A DNA stretch of 6,119 nt. Source: Nitrospirota bacterium. GTDB taxonomy: Bacteria; Nitrospirota; Nitrospiria; Nitrospirales; Nitrospiraceae. How positions within the stretch are numbered: position 1 is the stretch's first letter; each line of letters starts with the position of its first letter. The stretch lies in contig JACPZN010000423.1 of the NCBI GenBank assembly GCA_016195505.1, positions 1 through 6,119 on the forward strand, given 5' to 3'. The notes under the pieces are model-generated. The model had not been told where the DNA came from. It worked only from the letters and a program-made list of their open reading frames with translations, and ran no database searches. Shown piece by piece: positions 3,817 to 6,119 of the stretch. The position numbers and the translations under genes are program-made.

Positions 3817-6119
3817 ATGAGTAGTACCGGCCATCTGCCCGAATTGGATTTGCTGCGCAGCCAGGTCGCCGACCTGTCGTGTCAACTGGCGGAACGAGAC
3901 CGCACGTTGCACGAGCAAAGCCGGAATCTCGCCTGTGAGGGGCAGGACCTGCGCGAACAGTCCGAGATGCTTCACGCCATCGTCGGGGGTACTGCGTCAG
4001 ACACCGGCGAGCACTTCTTCCCAGCCTTGGTGACACAACTGACCTCTGTGCTGGAGGTCCAGTACGCCGTCGTCGGGGTGGTGCAGGGAGATTCCATCAA
4101 AAAGATCCGCACCATCGCTGTCTCCGCCGGAGGCGCCCTGATCGACAATTTCGAATATGCCCTCACGAACACACCCTGCGAAACGGCGCTCGGACAGTCC
4201 TTCGCCTGTTTCGAACGGGACGTTCGGACCTCGTTTCCCGAGTTTCCGCGTGCGGTCCAGCTCAGCGTCGAAGGATATTGCGGGGTAGCCCTCCGGGCGA
4301 AAGGCGGAGCGGTCATTGGATTGCTTGTCGTCATGGATGTCAAGCCGTTGCGCAACACGGATTTTCTGAAATCGCTGATGACGGTCATGGCCTCTCGAGC
4401 CGGAGCCGAACTACAGCGGCAACAGGCCGAAATGGGACTGAGGCAACAACTGAGCCATCTCGCAGAGGCCCAAGCGCTCGCGCATCTAGGAAGCTGGAAT
4501 TGGGATATCGACAGTGGAGACGTGCAGTGGTCAGACGAGCAATTCAGGATCTTTGGCCATGAGCCGGGGGCTGTCGCAGTCACCTACGATACACTCTTGA
4601 TCTCGCTGCACCCGGACGATCACGACCGTGTCTTGGCCGCCATTAATGACGCGCTCATGGGAAAGACATCCTTGGATACCGAGTGCCACATCGTTCGTCC
4701 GAACGGCGATGTCCGATTTGTCCTGACGCGTGGCGAAGTCCGTCGGGATACAACCGGTCACCCGCTGCGCATGGCGGGAATCACCCTCGACATTTCAGAG
4801 CAAAAGCAGATCAAAGAAGCGCTCCGCACCAGCGAAGAACTGTGGCAGCTTGCCGTTCGGGGGAGTAACAACGGAATCTGGGATTGGCATATTCAAGCTG
4901 GCAAGGTGTTCTATTCTTCAAGGTGGAGAGCCATGCGCGGGTTCGCGGACCACGAGATTGGCGACTCGCTCGATGACTGGAGGAGTCGCATTCATCCGGA
5001 CGACCTCGACCGTGTGCTTCGCAGTTTCGACGCCTACCTGGCCAAGGAGCGTCCTGAGTTTTGCGAAGAATACCGAGTCCAAAAGAAAGATGGATCCTAT
5101 TTGTGGATTCTGGACCGGGGTGTGGCGCACTGGAACGAAGCGGGCAGACCGACCCGCATGGTCGGATCTGAAGCTGATATCACCGAGCGCAAGCGGGCGG
5201 AGGAGGTGCTGCGCCAGTACTCCAGCCAACAGCATGCCATCGCTCAATTTGGCCAGTTCTCGTTACGGGAGCATGGGCTGCAGACAGTAATGAATGAGGC
5301 AGTGCGCCGCATCGCGCAGACGCTTGAGACAGACTACTGCAAGGTCTTGGAGCTACGACCGGACAGCGCAACCTTGCTCCTGAAGGCGGGCGTGGGCTGG
5401 CACGACGGCCTAGTCGGGCAGGCCACTGTGAGCGCGGGAGGTGATTCCCAAGCTGGGTACACGTTGAGCGTCCGTGAGCCGGTGATCGTCGAAGACCTGC
5501 GGACCGAACAGCGCTTCAGCGGCCCCCCTCTCCTGCTCGACCACGGAGTAGTCAGCGGCCTCAGCGTAATCATCCAAGGGGAATACCGACCCTGGGGGGT
5601 CCTGGGAGTCCACACTACGACGAGGCAGACCTTCACTCAGGACGAGGTGGCCTTCGTCAAGGCCATGGCGAACATCCTTGGGTCGGTTATTGAGCGGAAC
5701 GCTGCGGAGGAGGCGCTGCGGGTGAGCGAGGGCCGCCTGAGCGCATTCATGATCAACAGCCCATCGCCCGTCTTTTGCAAGTCCTGGGACGGGCGCTACC
5801 TATACGTCAATCCGGAGTTCGAGCGCTTGTTTCAGCTACCGGCGGATCACATCATCGGCAAGACCGACTACGATATATTTCTACCCGAGCAGGCGGACCA
5901 GTTCGCGGTGAACGACCGACAAGTGATTCATGAAGAACATGCCATCGAGTTTGAAGAAACGGCGACGTACTATGACGGGATTCACGTCAGCCTGGTCGTG
6001 AAGTTTCCGCTCCCCGATGCCGATGGTGCTGTAAACGGGTTGATTGGCGGGATCGTGACCGACATCACTCCCCGCAAGCGAGCCGAGGAGGCCCTGCGAT
6101 CCTCACAGGAAAAGCTCCG
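3817..6119 (+). CDS. Multi-domain GAF/PAS sensor protein, probably histidine kinase, 3' truncated
   Basis: The frame is open from 3817 to the window edge (767 codons, no stop), so the C-terminus is missing. There is no signal peptide or membrane segment, which points to a cytoplasmic sensor. Domains in order: an N-terminal coiled coil (about 8-55); a GAF domain (about 67-200) of the type with a central LTNTPCE motif (C121) and a later GLLVVMD strand; a PAS_3-type domain (about 217-335) with GSWNWDI and HPDD (265-268), ending in DISEQKQ; a second PAS_3-type domain (about 339-462) with GIWDWHI and HPDD (393-396), ending DITERKRAEE; a second, different GAF domain (about 475-628) with AGVGW, SQAGYTL, VEDLRTEQRF and WGVLGVHT; and a third PAS domain of PAS_4 type (about 637-755) ending DITPRKRAEEALR. 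Such stacks usually feed a histidine kinase or a GGDEF/EAL output module, but none is visible. Ligands cannot be deduced. It is transcribed away from the tRNA unit. Confidence 0.9.
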   Translation, partial: MSSTGHLPELDLLRSQVADLSCQLAERDRTLHEQSRNLACEGQDLREQSEMLHAIVGGTASDTGEHFFPALVTQLTSVLEVQYAVVGVVQGDSIKKIRTIAVSAGGALIDNFEYALTNTPCETALGQSFACFERDVRTSFPEFPRAVQLSVEGYCGVALRAKGGAVIGLLVVMDVKPLRNTDFLKSLMTVMASRAGAELQRQQAEMGLRQQLSHLAEAQALAHLGSWNWDIDSGDVQWSDEQFRIFGHEPGAVAVTYDTLLISLHPDDHDRVLAAINDALMGKTSLDTECHIVRPNGDVRFVLTRGEVRRDTTGHPLRMAGITLDISEQKQIKEALRTSEELWQLAVRGSNNGIWDWHIQAGKVFYSSRWRAMRGFADHEIGDSLDDWRSRIHPDDLDRVLRSFDAYLAKERPEFCEEYRVQKKDGSYLWILDRGVAHWNEAGRPTRMVGSEADITERKRAEEVLRQYSSQQHAIAQFGQFSLREHGLQTVMNEAVRRIAQTLETDYCKVLELRPDSATLLLKAGVGWHDGLVGQATVSAGGDSQAGYTLSVREPVIVEDLRTEQRFSGPPLLLDHGVVSGLSVIIQGEYRPWGVLGVHTTTRQTFTQDEVAFVKAMANILGSVIERNAAEEALRVSEGRLSAFMINSPSPVFCKSWDGRYLYVNPEFERLFQLPADHIIGKTDYDIFLPEQADQFAVNDRQVIHEEHAIEFEETATYYDGIHVSLVVKFPLPDADGAVNGLIGGIVTDITPRKRAEEALRSSQEKL

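Noticed and set aside
3972..5636. Minus-strand frames inside the sensor region (for example 3972-4583 and 4918-5247)
   Set aside because: The plus-strand frame encodes continuous GAF and PAS domains with a strong ribosome binding site; the opposite frames are low-complexity shadows.
1..6119. CRISPR array, insertion sequence, prophage or defence cassette
   Set aside because: No regularly spaced repeats, transposase, integrase or nuclease/toxin genes are visible; the tRNA is not followed by an integrase or a duplicated tRNA tail.

Overview
The window looks like chromosomal DNA from a GC-rich Gram-negative-type bacterium. The protein flavour (PepA, QueE, a CicA/SerB-like HAD hydrolase, and a large soluble GAF/PAS sensor) and the style of the short intergenic inverted repeats suggest Nitrospira or a close relative. 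That assignment is an impression from sequence style, not a search result.

Layout. Positions 19 to about 173 (minus strand) hold a decayed copy of the last ~49 codons of pepA. The intact pepA (193-1704, minus), queE (1801-2436, minus) and a HAD-IB phosphatase (2481-3170, minus; the frame opens at 3248) follow, all on one strand and probably one transcript in the order HAD, queE, pepA. The two gaps inside this run each carry an imperfect inverted repeat. Near 3230-3281 two strong sigma70-type promoters diverge with overlapping -35 boxes: one drives the HAD-queE-pepA run leftward, the other points right toward tRNA-Leu(GAG) (3467-3550). That tRNA is closed by a clear intrinsic terminator (3557-3586). 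After a 230-bp gap, a long plus-strand gene starts at 3817 and runs off the window end. It encodes a cytoplasmic multi-sensor protein (coiled coil, GAF, PAS, PAS, GAF, PAS), and its output domain is not visible.

How the genes fit together. The leftward genes share no obvious pathway: QueE makes 7-carboxy-7-deazaguanine for queuosine/deazapurine synthesis, PepA trims peptides, and the HAD enzyme is a small-molecule phosphatase of unknown substrate. They look like an ordinary housekeeping run. The sensor is a separate unit behind its own good ribosome binding site.

I found no new defence or mobile system here. The most informative non-gene signals are the pepA relic, the overlapping divergent promoters (which also decide the HAD start codon), and the hairpin that abuts the pepA ribosome binding site.
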